A stretch of 64,000 bases of DNA from the NCBI GenBank assembly GCA_032158295.1, contig CM063249.1:12690078-12754077 (forward strand), written 5' to 3'. Of this stretch, positions 34,801-46,434 are shown in pieces. Every line of letters begins with the position of its first letter. Positions within the stretch are counted from its first letter, which is position 1. The notes beneath the pieces were generated by a model. It had not been told where the DNA came from. It worked only from the letters and a program-made list of their open reading frames with translations, and searched no databases. The position numbers were made by a program, and so were the translations under genes. The DNA is from Pycnopodia helianthoides (lineage: Eukaryota; Echinodermata; Asteroidea; Forcipulatida; Asteriidae).

Positions 34801-37635
34801 TAAGATAACCTGTCATGACATGAGTGTAAGAAAAAAATACATTTTCTGCATGTAAAGGGGGAAAAAAAGTTTTAAAAACATTGAAATTATTACATTAAAT
34901 AGCAATAATATTTAACATTTTACTCTTGCAACTTTTAATCTAAAAAGTCCAGATTTCAAATGGGGGGGAAGGGGGAGGGGGTGGGGCACGGACTTCAATT
35001 GGTTGGGGGGGCATGTGCCCCCCTGAGATCTGCCACTGAATCCTGATTTAAATTTTGGACTCCAAAAAGACTTCATGTGCCACATGCTCTAGACATGTCT
35101 GCCGCTATAAATGTAAATCAATGATGAATGCTTATAAAAATGCTCGGCAGTCGGATCTGCCCGGCAGTGTCTCAACTCAACCACACAAAATGTATCTTGC
35201 ACACAGCCTGAGTTCCTGTGATCATTCACACATAGAGCACTCTGAATAGCCTGCATAGCCTGCAGCAGACGTCAGCGAATGACACATGAGTTTAGTTCAC
35301 TCAAGACAATCAAGTTGATTACCTTAACAGTGTTATGCTTGATTTAATGCTGAATGTTCCTCTGGCAGACATAATGATTGTGAAGATCCACAACAGCAAG
35401 TGTTTTTGTCTCTGGCATTGTGCACATTCTTATGCACAGGTACACGATGTGTATGCTTATTTTGAATTGCACTATTTTAAAATATTTTTTTTACCAATTA
35501 GAAAAATGTTTGTTGTGCAGTTTGTTTTCTTTTTGCATTTTGCTTGTGTGGGTAAATTTTTATTTTGCTGTACACTCATAGTCTTGAATTCTTAATCTTT
35601 GACTGATCTTGTTTGAGGTTTGTTTTGTTTCACTTTGTTTTGACACTTTAAGAAGACAAGAATGTTCAAGAAGAAAGTACTTATGAACTTGATGATAATT
35701 TTTTATGAGTGGTCAAGTTGATGTATCGTTTATTCGGCAATTAAAAAAACATGAGTGTTTCACCAATGAACTGGAATCAGAGATTTCTGTGTCTTTCAAA
35801 ATATTCATCATCAATTAGTTGAAAGTCTTTTAGCAGAATATACGTAGAACATATTTTATCAATTTTATTGGTGTTTACCCTAACACCGATGTATATAAAG
35901 CACTGATACTCAGTACTTTCCAGAGTCCAGTGTTAGGACTTGGGAAAGTATACAGTGCTTTACATACTGTACATCGGTGTTAGGGTAAATTCATTCATTC
36001 ACTCGATGTGGAGCATCGGATGATGGCCCTCCAAACATGTTGGTCTCTTATTGCTGTACGCAGCTCCTCCCGTTGCAGGCCAGAGTCCCGGCACAATGTG
36101 TCCACATCTAGGGCCCAATTTCATAGAGCTGCTAAGCACGAAAACATGCTTAGCATGAAATTTCTTCCTTGATAAAAACAGGATTACCAACCGAATTTCC
36201 ATTTGTTGCATACTGCTTGTTAATGGTATTCAGCTGTTGTTTGCTTATCCTGAAAATCACGTGGAAATTTGGCTGGTAATCCTGTTCTTGACGAGGCAAA
36301 AATTTCATGCTAAGCAAATTTTTGTGCTAAGCAGCTCTATGAAATTGGGCCCAGGTGGTTTGTGGTCTGCCACCGGAACAGTGTCCCTAAGTAGGGGCCC
36401 ACAGCACCAGCCTGCTCACTGCCAGCTCGGTATGTCTGAGGCAGTGACCTGCTAATCTCCAGCCATCTTGTCCTAATCTTGGTGCTAACTCTCGGTAGTC
36501 CACCATAGAGCTCCTGGTTTAATTGTGATATGCCGCTCCCAGTGTATCTGTTTTATACAACGAAGCATTCTTGTGTAGCAGCCGTCCAGTCTCTTCTCTA
36601 GACGGCTGGTGTCCATGATTCACATCCGTAAAGCAGGAAAAAACCCAATTAAACCAAATTAATAGCATTTTATATAGTACCATCTATTAAATATTTTACC
36701 ATGTAAACCAAGCCCCAAAAAAGAAGAATCCTCTTGATTCAAAAGATTTGAAAGTTTATGGGAATGTTCTTAGCAGCACCAATGCTAAGACCTTGGCCCA
36801 ATTTCATGGCTCTTCCATTTGATTTTGTCTAAGCTTTTTACCATATAGTAAAAATAAATACACAGTTGAGTTAATGTTAAGCGTATTTTACAGGTTAGTA
36901 AGGAATTATTGTATGTGCCTGCATATATTTTGGGTACCTCGTTTTTTGGTTGCTTTTTTTTATTGCCCAGCTAGCAGAATTCCATGGGAAAACAGAGCCA
37001 ACATATTGGGACCAGATCGACAGAGGATATGATCTTTGATCTGTTTTCTGTGCCTGGGATTAGCATTAGGTGGGTACATGTATGTGTACCCTTGTTGGCC
37101 AAAAGCTAAAAGGCACATGCTGTACGGATTGTAAAATTATTTGAATGAAATTTTGGTATTTTGTAATCACTCTTACTAGTTGAGTCTGGTGCTCCACCAG
37201 TGCAATTCTGCTGGGTGTGACATGTTTGAAAATTGAATGTGTTCTACTTATCAGGGGCTAAATTCCCTACTGATCTGAAGTTTGGTTTTATGCAAACAGG
37301 GTGCCAGGCTGTTGAGACTATGTATATGACAACAATAACAATTTTGTTATTGATGCTGGTACTCAACCGGAAATCATCTTTAACACTTTACAGTGCTACT
37401 TCTAATTGGTGGTTTGTGTACATGGTGCTAGGTGACCTACTAAAATGCATACAATGTACTGTACACACACATGTTTGTTAAGCCAGTAAATAGAGGACTT
37501 CTCTTTGTTCTAGCATTATTTTTGTAGACATCCCCATTGGTTTTGTACACGAATATGAAGCGAGGACGTCCTCAATCTGTCACAACACCCAGATCCCTTT
37601 TGTTAAAGTCTTCAGTTTGAATTGGTAGACATCCC

Positions 37636-37675
<40 letters not shown>

Positions 37676-40600
37676 GACTTTGCCTTGCATTTTGGGCAGT
37701 TTTGAAAACCTGTCCTTTTTTTCTTATTCTTGTCTGTCACTAATATAACCATGCTAACAGTAACACCATAGACTGTGCATGCTTGTATCTATTTAATTGC
37801 TGTACTCGGTGCATGGGTATGTAGACGAGAAAATCGGATCCAGGGAAAAATTTATTTCATGAATTTTGCAGAGTAAACAGTTTGGACGGAAACATGTTTT
37901 GTGCACACTGAATAATGATTAAGTAGCAACTGATAGATTTTGTGTTGCACTTTGCTTGGCTAAACAAGGGAAATCGTTCACTGAAAGCATTTTCACTGCC
38001 CTCTGTTTGTTTGCAGCACAGAGCTTGGCTGTGTGTATGTTTGCAGTGCCTATTTAGCTACTAAACAGTCGCGCCCCTTCTGAATATTCATGAGCTATTT
38101 GTGGGTGTGTAGCACTGTGCTGCTATTGATTGGCTTACAGAGGTGGCCTTCGTTTTCTATTTGTGTGGGGTCAATGATTCTGAGAAGATTCTGAATGGGA
38201 TTTTGGGTCATTTTATGATAATAAAAGGACTAGTGAAAGATTACAGGATACCCTGGTTGGACAATATCCTGTTGGGATCCTGTATACAATTATGCAAGTC
38301 ATGATAAGCATTTCTCTCAGGTGCTTATTGCATTGCATCACTTATAATTGCACTCTGGGCCCAATTTCATAAAGCTGCTTAAGCACAGAAAGTAGCTAAT
38401 AATAGCACAGCAAAATTATGCTTACCAAAATAAGGTTACCAGCCAAACTACCATGTCAATTGTACAATTTGTGACCGGTGTCCTGCTCATTTCAGCTAAG
38501 CAGAAGATTGTTAAGCAATATTTACTGCTTAAGCAGCTTTATGAAATTGGGCCCTGGTGGTTTTTGAAAACCACAACAAATATGGCAGGTTTTGAACAAT
38601 TCCAAAGAGAAATGTAATGTACTGTATGTTACCAGAAATTACTTCAAAAAGTAATGTTTATGACCCTGAGAATTACTTTTACACATTCACTGTACTTAAT
38701 TCCCAAATATAGTCGAACCATGGTTGAACAAAATTGACAATAACTTTTAAGCATTGATGAAAAAACTGATCCTCGTTTGTTTTAAAACAAAAATGACTTT
38801 ATTGGTCCATTGGAATTTATTAATGATACACACTGTAACAAATTTAAAGACGCATTCGTTATTATTTTAGAGTTTTGTATCATGTCTTTTATATAACATG
38901 CATTTTTCTTTAAAGGCCCTGTACACTATTGGTAAGATCGAAAAACAAAATGTTCACAGATTCACACATAACTTACATGATTTAACCCTCCTACTGTCAG
39001 TGACTCTTGGCAACATTTTCCATTGAGTTGACCAACCATTCGAAACCATTCGACTGCCAAGGTTGTGTACGGTGGCACAACTGTGCACAGAACTAACTGT
39101 GTGCTGTGTACATGCATTCCCTCATGGTATCATATTTCAGGCTGGCATAGTTGATCTATCATTCAAAACCACTTGAATAGTATTGAATGGTCAGACAGCA
39201 AGAGGGTTAAAGAAAGTAATGGTAGAAAGGGTTCCTTCAAATATTTCTGCCTAAAATGCTATCGTTTCTGAGAAACGAGTAAAACAATAGTAATTATTGC
39301 GCGGGATAATTTGAAAAACAGAGCTCAAACTTTCACAGGTTTGTTTGTTCATGCATATGTTTAATCACACAAAATGTGGACACTGATTTTGAGCTGTTAC
39401 CAAAAAGTGTACAATACCTTTAGTTGTCTTATAACTCAAATACAGACCTGGAAGTACACATGGCCTCTGTTGCCCCTTCAAAAGTTTCTCGTAAACTTTG
39501 AGATTTTCCAGAGGAGTGCACTTTGCAAAATCAAAATGGCCTTGCCTTTACACAGATGAAATTCCAAGCGTAAACAAATTGTGTAAAGGAAAAACTGTAA
39601 TTGAACTTGTCTTTTTTATGAAACTTTTTAATTGCTGTCCTCGGGCTGACTCGCAGTTAAGGTTAAATCATATGTGACGCTCAACAGTTGTGCATATGCG
39701 TGGGTACATGTACAAAGTTTTTCATTGAGTGCCATATTTAGTGATTGTGTAATGCGTTATTAGAGCCTGCCTAAGCTTGGGCACCAACACACAATGGCCA
39801 TTGAACGGCGAATGCACTTTAGCCAAGCAGTCTTAAACAGCTCCAGCTATGTTCATACCAGGTAAACGCCTTCCAACAAATAGGACTACCTTATTAACTG
39901 TCTAGGTTATTTATGATTACACGTTTTGTAAACACGCATGTAATCTCATTTTGTTTTTATTTCATTAACAGGTGGCATTGCAGGAGGTATTGAGATCTGC
40001 GTCACATTCCCAACAGAGTATGTCAAGACCCAGCTCCAGCTAGATGAGCGGTCGGCCAAGCCCCTCTACCGCGGTCCCATTCACTGCGTCAAGCACACCG
40101 TACAACACCATGGGTTCTTTGGGTTATACAGGGGTCTCAGTCCTCTACTGTACGGCTCAATACCAAAAGCTGCAATTAGGTAAGCCCAAAAAGTGTACAT
40201 TAAGAACAGGCCTGGCCCTGGGCCCAGTTTCATGAAGCCTTTGAGCAGAAAAACGTGCTAAGCACAGATAACTCCTGCTGAGCAAAAAAAGGTTACCAGC
40301 CAAAATACCATATACAGTAACCGTAGCTGTGATTGGTATCCCACTCATTTCTTGCTTAGCAAAGAAATTTGCAAAGTAATATTTTCTGCTTAACAGCTTT
40401 ATGAAATTGGGCCCTTGTCTCTGTTTCGCAAAACACTAGGATTCATCTTAAGATGAGTTGCCAATATCACCATAGTGATTTGTATTTCTCTTAATCCAAC
40501 TCGCTTCTCTCCCATTTCTCAGGTTCGGTGCTAATGAATTCTTCAAGAATCAATGGAGGGATAGACACAGTGGCTCACTGAGTAAAACTGGCAGTCTAAT

Positions 40601-43600
40601 GTGCGGCCTGGGGGCTGGGGTAAGCGAAGCTATCTTGGCCGTCACTCCGATGGAGACGGTCAAAGTGAAGTTCATCAACGATCAGACATCGGCTAAGCCG
40701 AGATTCAAAGGCTTCTTTCACGGAGTTAAGGAAATCGTTAGAGAGCAAGGTTTGTCTTCTTTATCATCTTCAATGGTAGTGTTGGAGTAGATTAACGTGT
40801 CAAGGCCGGGCGGTCTAGTGCAGCGAACTCAAGCTCTGGTGTTTCTGATCAGCAGATTGTAGGTTTGAGTTCTGATCTTGACACTTTTGTGTCTCGTTAT
40901 TCTTGTGTCCAGACGCTTAACCATAATTGCTTTGTCTTTCGAATGGGGATGTGAAGGTGTAGCTCTCTTGTGGTGTGTATTGTACATATAAGATCCCAGT
41001 TACATGTTATTTAAGAGAAGGGGTTTGCCAAGTTAGTTCTGGCTTGGTTGGCTGCAGATTGTACCACATCACCTTGTAAAACCCTAACAAGTAATTGCTA
41101 TGCAAATGGGTCTCTTACTTCAAAAGCTTAGCATACCTGTGTTAAACATAGTGCACTTTAAGATGCCCTAGTAGATAAAGCGCTATCTATTTGTACTGAT
41201 AAGCCTTATCTCTCCTTTTTTTTCTTTCTTCTTGACATACAAAAATTGAGGAGACGTTTTCAAGCAGAGTCTTTCTGAACCACAAATGTTACGGTTTTAA
41301 AGTTTAATAGACTTATTCCTACATGTACATATGCTTATTCTAGTAATCAGAGCACGCTGACCAAGATGTATACCTGTTTCTCCACTGGCCGTCTCTTGGT
41401 CTTCCAAAAATCATCTTCAAAGTAGTTTGGACATTGACCTACTGAACTACATGTAAGCCTTCCACACCATCTAGCGGATGTGTGATGGCTTCTGCTTCAT
41501 GACCTCCAGCCAGATCTTCCGATCTGGTGATGTTCTGGTCGCTTCTGTTAGTGATCCTAGACACCTGGGCCCAATTTCATGGCTCTGCTTACCGTAAACA
41601 AAGAATCGGCGCTTGCGGAAGCAGGGAATTCCGCGCTTACGTCAAGCGTATTTCACGGGTTAGCGGGGATTTTCGGCTTGTGCGCGTGCGTACTCCACGT
41701 TACTAGGCATTCTACGCTTACACAGCTAGCGCAGAAATTCGGCGCTTGAACAGTAAGCGGAGAATAGTCACCGCAAGCGCAGAATTTGGCGGTAAGCAGA
41801 GCCATGAAATTGGGCCCGGATAGCACAATCTGCCTTTACACAATCTAACCATTTCTTGGCTGGTCTGCCTCGGGGTCTATCACCATGAATATTAGAAGTC
41901 AGGAGTATCTTTGAGTAGCGTGATGGTCTCATCCTATTTACGTGGCCAAAGAAACGCAGCCGTTTTGTTGCTATTCTGTCTAGAATGGTTTCATCCAGTC
42001 TCCCGAATTGTTGTATTTCGTATTTTATCTAGTCTGGTTACACCCAAGATTTTCCGGAGGCAGATCATTTCAAAGGTAGTGAGCCTGTTCTCATCTTCCT
42101 TTTTCAGTGTCCACGTTTCTGATCCATACATAAGGATGGATAGGATGACTATCTTATATATTTCAATCTTTGTAACACTTTGTTTTGACGTTGCAAAATT
42201 ACAATTTGTATCCACATGTCATTCTGTCATCGATGTTTGTCTGCCAGGTTTCCGTGGCACTTACCAGGGTCTGACGGCAACCATCATGAAGCAAGGCAGC
42301 AACCAGGCCATCCGTTTCTTCGTCATGGATTCTCTACGAGATTGGTACCGCGGCGGAGACCCCAACAAGTACATCAACCCGCTGATCACCGCCATGATGG
42401 GAGGCTTCGCCGGGGCGGCTAGTGTGTTCGGTAACACCCCACTGGACGTCATTAAGACCAGAATGCAGGTAAGATTTAAGTAAGGTTTCGGGTTGACACT
42501 AGAGGGCGCTACTCAGTGCACATAGTGCCATAAAAATAGAGCATGGAAAGTGGACATGACTCAATATCTCATCTGTATCTGCTGTGCATGATGCACATGG
42601 TCACACTATGACTAGAGCTCCTGACATTGAATAGCTCTATGATCAAATAATGATTGATCAGAGTGTGGCCCTTTTCGAATCCACGGCTTCGGCTCCGGAT
42701 TGGGCTTCAGGCCCATCAGTTTTCTTGTCTGAAACCCTGACCGCAAAGCATGCGTAAGTTAAAATAATTGAGGGAGCCTAGCTAGCCTGAGCCGATTTTG
42801 GAGCCGAAGCCGTGAATTCGAAAAGGGCCTGTGTTACCATAGTGAGTAAAATGAGTGACTATTTTAACTGGCAGCTGTGTCAGATTGGACAGTATGCAAT
42901 GTGAAATTACAACCATGTGCCAAACTAAGGCAACTGTTCACCCACCTTACTGATGTGAGCATTTTTTCAATGCAGCGCTTGCTTTTAGCACCAGCTACCC
43001 TGCTTGTTAATGTCAGCTCTGGGCCGGTGGAAAAAAGAAAGAAAAATTGCCTTCCTGTTGCTGGCTTTTTGATATTCCAGTCATGAATGTCTGCCGGCAC
43101 CCATTAAAATACTGCCATTTGTGGAAAAACAGATGGCATAATGGAATTCTTGCAGTTTTTTTTATCAACCGACCACTGCTTGCAACTTTAGACTACATCA
43201 AGGAATTGCCAAGTGTGTTTGGTCATACTTACTAGAAAAATGATTCATATGTTTAAGCAGCTTTTGATAATACAATTTAGTGATCCTTGTTTATCAGATG
43301 ATCTGGCAGGCAAAATATCTGCTGGCTGGTGAATCTGAAAGCTAACAGTGTACTTCTCAGACTCTGATTTGTTCTTCATGAAAAAAAATTCCAGGCGGGA
43401 GTATACATAATGTACTTGAAAATTGATGTGTGTTTGTTTTGTGCAGGATTGAGTCTAAATGTATCAATTATTATGTCATTGCATGCTTTAAATTATTGAA
43501 GGAAAAAATTTTTAATTAACCATGGTAACAGGATTAACCCATTGCTCGCATTAAACATGTATTATATGTTGTTGCTTTCTTTAATGTTGTCGATATTCTA

Positions 43601-45771
43601 ATGTTGTCTTAATGATTGCATGTTCAGGATTCTGTCTACAATATTTAATCTATGTGATGATTTTTGCAATGAGTAAAACCTGTTATTTGTATGCCTTACA
43701 GATTCCGAGCTTGTGTACCTCCCTGTAAGGTTTTACTATGTGAAGTACACACACATTGTATGCACACTTGTAATTCTGGGTTCTTTTCTCTTTAATTTTT
43801 CATAACAGTTGTGTATTTTTGTATTGCATATTTTCATGTTTTCTCCCTTTACAATAATTATTTGATGATTTTGAAATGAGTAAAGCCTATTATTTGTATG
43901 GTACACAGTACCCAAGTCTATGTACTTATCTGTAAGATTTTGCTTTTGTACACACATTCATTGTATCAGAGCTGCCAACTCTCCCTGATTTTGCAGAAAG
44001 TTCCCCCTCAAATTTCCCTGTTTAAGGAAACCTTTTCCTTATTATGTTGACTGTAATTCCAAATATCTCCCTGATTGTTGTACAAAATCTCCCTGGTTGC
44101 AAGATGCAAATGTTGGCAGGTCTGTATCGTATGCACATAATCATAGGCTCTTTTATCTTTTTCAATAACACAATTGTGTATTTTTGTATTGCATATTTTT
44201 GTTCATGTTTATATAAAAGTGACATGTAACTTTATACACTGCTTGCCCGGTTAACGGTTTTTATAATAACAAATTGAATATCTGCAATATGAATTGAATA
44301 TCGCCATAATGTGTTATACTTATATAGTAGGCCTAAACAGTTTGAATTATCTATAATTTAAGAACATATAATTAACCCAGATTCCTTCCAAAGGCCTATT
44401 GTTTCAATCCCATTACTGTATATTTTTCTAGGGATTGGAGGCACATAAGTACAAGAGCACCTGGGACTGTGCAGTGAAGATATGGAAACATGAAGGACCT
44501 AAAGCGTAAGTTTACACTGGAAACCCCTTTTCACATGAGAGCACAAAAACAGACGTTCCCGGTGAAATTTTCACATGCTTGTGAAGTGGTTACAAATGGA
44601 GACTTCATGTGAAAGGTCTCAGATGTTGATTAGTGTCCAGCATTGCCCTGCTGAATCGTGACCTCCTGATGTTGGTAACTTTTGTTTAGAAGTCCTGATA
44701 AAAAAAGGCACAAAGGATAATAATGATCATTTGGGTGCCTAATCACCCTCACTCGCAGCTGAGAAGCTGAATTGCAAAGGACGTGGCTACAGCCTGTTCA
44801 ATCCGTAGGCATGCAAGTGCACCTTTCGCAGCCAGCCACATCGACCCATACATGTATGACCACGGAGCACAGCCTGAGATCGAAAGCGTTTGGTATTTCT
44901 TGAGAGAGAAAAAACCAGAGGGCCCGGAGAAAAACCCTCGTGGCACAGGAGAGCCCCAACGCACAACTCTACTCACATATTGTGGCCTTAGCCGTGAATC
45001 GAACCAGGGCCACAGTGGTAAGAGGCAAGCGCTTTCGCACTAGCCACAAAAGATAAAACCACTACAACTACCATCCGGCATTTTGTTGTATATTTGCTGC
45101 AGCGTCCCTTGGTAAAATTATTATGTAGGAGGCCTACGTGTATATATTTTCACTAGAGGGGTTATCTTGCTTTGTGCAGAGGCCATGATACAACACAGAC
45201 CAGGCCTGTTCAGAGGTCATGGAACTATGTGAAACTATGTTCTTCAAAATTCCATAGTCTGCTGTGGAAATTTCACTTTGTTTCAAACTTGCATTCATAT
45301 TCTTCAGAATCCCACAATCTACAGTGGAATAGGGTAGAAGTGCATTACATTGACAATACACCGCGCAGGTCTCGCACGTATTCCAAATTTGTGTGGACCA
45401 TTTTGGTCCCACGTTCATTGCTTAAACGCGTGAAGGAAACAAACTTGCGCACTGTAACCGGTCCGCGAGACTTGCACTTGCACAAAATTACAACTTTGTA
45501 GAATGCTGTGGAACAAGTTGGTTTATGAACAAAGCGCACAGACAGTAGGAGGGTCGTTGTGTACTCGGACTCAATGGAGCCCCTGGGAGATGTTAATTGT
45601 CACCTCTTTGAAAACTTTCTCATTTTATTTAATTTTATTTATGTATTGTCTTTCAGATTCTACAAGGGAACAGTTCCCAGGCTATCCAGAGTGTGTGTCG
45701 ACGTAGCTCTAGTCTTTGTCATCTACGATGAGATTATGAAAGTTCTGAACAGGGCGTGGCCCACAGAATGA
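28867..45771 (+). CDS. SLC25A1: SLC25A1, mitochondrial citrate carrier
   Basis: Coding exons: 28867-29068, 39972-40179, 40523-40749, 42248-42468, 44432-44505 and 45657-45771 (TGA). All introns are GT-AG with matching phases, giving 348 residues. The protein exchanges citrate for malate across the inner mitochondrial membrane. The three mitochondrial-carrier signatures are present: PTEYVK at 81-86, PMETVK at 179-184 and PLDVIK at 277-282. SLC25A1-specific stretches are [16 protein letters not shown] [33 protein letters not shown] and [20 protein letters not shown]. The N-terminus before the first carrier repeat is about 66 residues, Ser/Thr/Arg-rich, and longer than in mammals. The first in-frame ATG (AAAATGAGC) is chosen. 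The frame stays open upstream of it but without another ATG. Intron 1 spans about 10.9 kb and is full of repeats. Confidence 0.97.
29069..30730 (+). other. SLC25A1 intron 1, first part
   Basis: Mostly unique AT-rich sequence. A (TAC)n-like run is at about 29359-29400 and a G tract at about 29617-29628. No exon seen. Confidence 0.6.
30731..30922. mobile_element. foldback family A
   Basis: Ends GGGGCCAATTTCATAGAGCT and AGCTCTATGAAATTGGTCCC; moderately diverged interior. Confidence 0.75.
30925..31384. mobile_element. foldback family C, interrupted
   Basis: The left part runs from GGGCTCAATTTCATAGAGAG to AAATCTTAG. The right part resumes at 31357 with AATCTTAGTGCTTTGTGAAA. The palindromic element at 31044-31356 sits between them. 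Compare the uninterrupted copy at 27052-27218. Confidence 0.7.
31044..31356 (+). mobile_element. near-perfect palindromic element, copy 2
   Basis: Complementary arms of about 130 bp around an 8-base loop near 31181. Flanked by AATCTTAG at 31036-31043 and 31357-31364. The non-palindromic tail, containing CTCCACACCATGCAAAGCTT, is at the high-coordinate end, opposite to copy 1. It is sense-oriented relative to SLC25A1, if the tail is the 3' end. Sequence identity with copy 1 is very high over the arms. Confidence 0.88.
32225..32385 (-). mobile_element. SINE family B copy, reverse
   Basis: The reverse complement reads GGCATTCAGGGTGGCTCCTC, then a B-box-like GTTTGAATCCCAG and GTGGCTCAGG, similar to the copy at 19463. 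Confidence 0.5.
35875..35990. mobile_element. short foldback element
   Basis: TTTACCCTAACACCGATGTA and TACATCGGTGTTAGGGTAAA form inverted ends, with AAAGCACTG/CAGTGCTTT further in. Confidence 0.75.
36001..36640 (-). pseudogene. LINE reverse transcriptase C-terminal remnant, interrupted
   Basis: Minus-strand translation gives [18 protein letters not shown] and, upstream of the insertion, [18 protein letters not shown] then LVLWAPT. These are typical C-terminal segments of a non-LTR retrotransposon ORF2 with an R-L--GH--R motif. The foldback at 36111-36352 interrupts it between the two parts. Non-functional. Confidence 0.65.
36111..36352. mobile_element. foldback family A in a LINE
   Basis: Full-length palindrome with ends GGGCCCAATTTCATAGAGCT and complement. 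The LINE reading frame resumes in phase when the element and one flanking A are removed. Confidence 0.85.
36641..38356 (+). other. SLC25A1 intron 1, late part
   Basis: No exon or dispersed repeat recognised apart from a (CA)n microsatellite. Confidence 0.5.
37637..37673. repeat. (CA)n microsatellite
   Basis: An uninterrupted run of about 17-18 CA dinucleotides. Confidence 0.95.
38357..38554. mobile_element. foldback family A
   Basis: Ends GGGCCCAATTTCATAAAGCT and AGCTTTATGAAATTGGGCCC. Its right arm contains the uninterrupted GATTGTTAAGCAAT site that is used by insertions in other copies. Confidence 0.85.
38914..39419. mobile_element. TTAA-flanked MITE with nested MITE
   Basis: Starts AGGCCCTGTACACTATTGGT after TTAA and ends ACCAAAAAGTGTACAATACCT before TTAG. 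A second copy without the internal insertion is at 56473-56799. An AGG terminus with TTAA targeting resembles Kolobok more than piggyBac (inference). Confidence 0.85.
38996..39206. mobile_element. piggyBac-like MITE nested at TTAA
   Basis: Ends CCCTCCTACTGTCAG and CAGACAGCAAGAGGG, flanked by TTAA at 38992-38995 and 39207-39210. The sister copy of the host element (at 56540-56546) has a single CTTAAAG there. The CCCT terminus at TTAA is the piggyBac pattern. Confidence 0.85.
40220..40414. mobile_element. foldback family A
   Basis: Ends GGGCCCAGTTTCATGAAGCC and AGCTTTATGAAATTGGGCCC, in SLC25A1 intron 2. Confidence 0.75.
40424..40500. mobile_element. foldback family C, partial
   Basis: CGCAAAACACTAGGATTCAT and CTTAAGATGAGTTGCCAATA match one arm of the family at 46292. 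The other arm is missing. Confidence 0.45.
40797..41220 (+). mobile_element. SINE family C, near full length
   Basis: GGCCGGGCGGTCTAGTGC (A-box-like) and GTAGGTTTGAGTTCTGATC (B-box-like), then CTTAACCATAATTGC as in the 12916 copy, ending near AGATAAAGCGCTATCTATTT with a T-rich end. Located in SLC25A1 intron 3. Confidence 0.65.
41390..42215 (-). pseudogene. LINE reverse transcriptase C-terminal remnant, interrupted
   Basis: Minus-strand peptides include [40 protein letters not shown] and, further on, [11 protein letters not shown] and [14 protein letters not shown]. These are hallmarks of the C-terminal region of non-LTR ORF2. The foldback at 41567-41817 interrupts it after KADCAI. The remnant runs right up to SLC25A1 exon 4, antisense to the gene. 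Confidence 0.8.
41567..41817. mobile_element. foldback family B in a LINE
   Basis: Ends GGGCCCAATTTCATGGCTCT and AGAGCCATGAAATTGGGCCC. Arms with CGGCGCTTGCGG and CCGCAAGCGC. GC-richer than its surroundings. Confidence 0.85.
42672..42832. mobile_element. foldback element
   Basis: GCCCTTTTCGAATCCACGGC and GCCGTGAATTCGAAAAGGGC are inverted. The arms extend into TTCGGCTCC/GGAGCCGAA. Located in SLC25A1 intron 4. Confidence 0.75.
43650..44220 (+). repeat. tandem duplication, second copy interrupted
   Basis: A unit of about 205 bp with GAGTAAA(A/G)CCT, CACACATT and TTGTGTATTTTTGTATTGCA blocks occurs at about 43650-43855 and again at about 43858-44215. The second copy carries a 158-bp insertion. 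Located in SLC25A1 intron 4. Confidence 0.7.
43967..44124. mobile_element. hAT-like MITE in the second tandem copy
   Basis: Ends CAGAGCTGCCAAC and GTTGGCAGGTCTG, with CTCCCTGATTTT/CAAAATCTCCCTGG sequence inside. Flanks CATTGTAT and TATCGTAT are an imperfect 8-bp duplication. The first tandem copy has the empty site CATTGTATGCACAC. Confidence 0.75.
44735..45055 (-). mobile_element. tRNA-derived SINE, family D, reverse
   Basis: The reverse complement starts GTGGCTAGTGCGAAAGCGCT and has a B-box-like GGTTCGATTCACGG about 50 bases later. The following body (GGGCTCTCCTGTGCCACGAG) is not shared with the other SINEs here. Located in SLC25A1 intron 5. Confidence 0.6.
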
Positions 45772-46149
45772 TTGGATGCAGTCAGGGTGTCTCTCGACTC
45801 GGTTCCTACAATCCTGGATTGGAAACTATCGGGTCATCTACATGATGGATGACCACCTCCATGCCCCTGTCTGTAGTTGGAAGAGTTCCTAGTAGATCAA
45901 TTATACAATCATTCAAACATCAAGTTTACATCCACACTCTAATGAGAATGCATTCAACAAAAATGTTGGCTGTATTGACCCAATTCACCTGACGTCATCT
46001 CATGACAAATCTTGCCTTCGCCTTTTTGGGAGTCGGATTCACAATGTGTTACTGTAACAGCAACAAAAGTAAAGTCTGTCCCGAGCCAAGGGCTCATCAT
46101 TCTGGTGTTTATATCCGGTCTCATTTGCATTAAACGACAGACTGTTTCT

Positions 46150-46290
46150 ATTCCCCCCTGGACAGGGTGTCAGTCCATCGCAGGTTACTACCCAGCTCTC
46201 GCCGGTCCACATTTGTACTCCTGGGTGGAGAGAAGCAATTATGATAAAGTGCCTTGCCCAAGGACGTAAGTGTCGCGACTGACCAGGGGC
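46150..46290 (-). mobile_element. SINE family C head, reverse
   Basis: Contains GGAGAGAAGCAATTATGATA and AAGTGCCTTGCCCAAGGACG, the reversed body of SINE C. The B box is degenerate. Confidence 0.5.
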
Positions 46291-46291
46291 C

Positions 46292-46434
46292 GATTTCACA
46301 TAGCACTAAGATTCATCTTAAGATAAGTTGTTGGTATCACCATAGTGATTTGTAACGTGACATCACACTTTGCTTAGCAAATTAAGAGTGATTCGCAGTT
46401 ACGATCAATCTAGCTCTTTGTGAAAATCGAGCCC
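46292..46434. mobile_element. foldback family C
   Basis: Ends GGGCCGATTTCACATAGCAC and GTGAAAATCGAGCCC, with inner arms AAGATTCATCTTAAG and GATCAATCTAGC. Confidence 0.75.

Larger units (their letters stand above)
31385..36000 (+). other. SLC25A1 intron 1, middle part
   Basis: AT-rich, no exon recognised. It holds a reverse SINE family B copy near 32225-32385 and, at about 34950-35040, G-rich sequence ending CAGATCTCAGGG-type in reverse (CTGAGATCTGCCACTG), which may be one end of a hAT-like MITE. A small foldback lies at 35875-35990. Confidence 0.5.

Noticed and set aside
41911..42483. 190-codon ORF ending in SLC25A1 exon 4
   Set aside because: The first part is antisense LINE sequence in the intron that happens to be in frame. 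The CTGCCAG acceptor at 42246-42247 and the carrier alignment fix the exon start at 42248.
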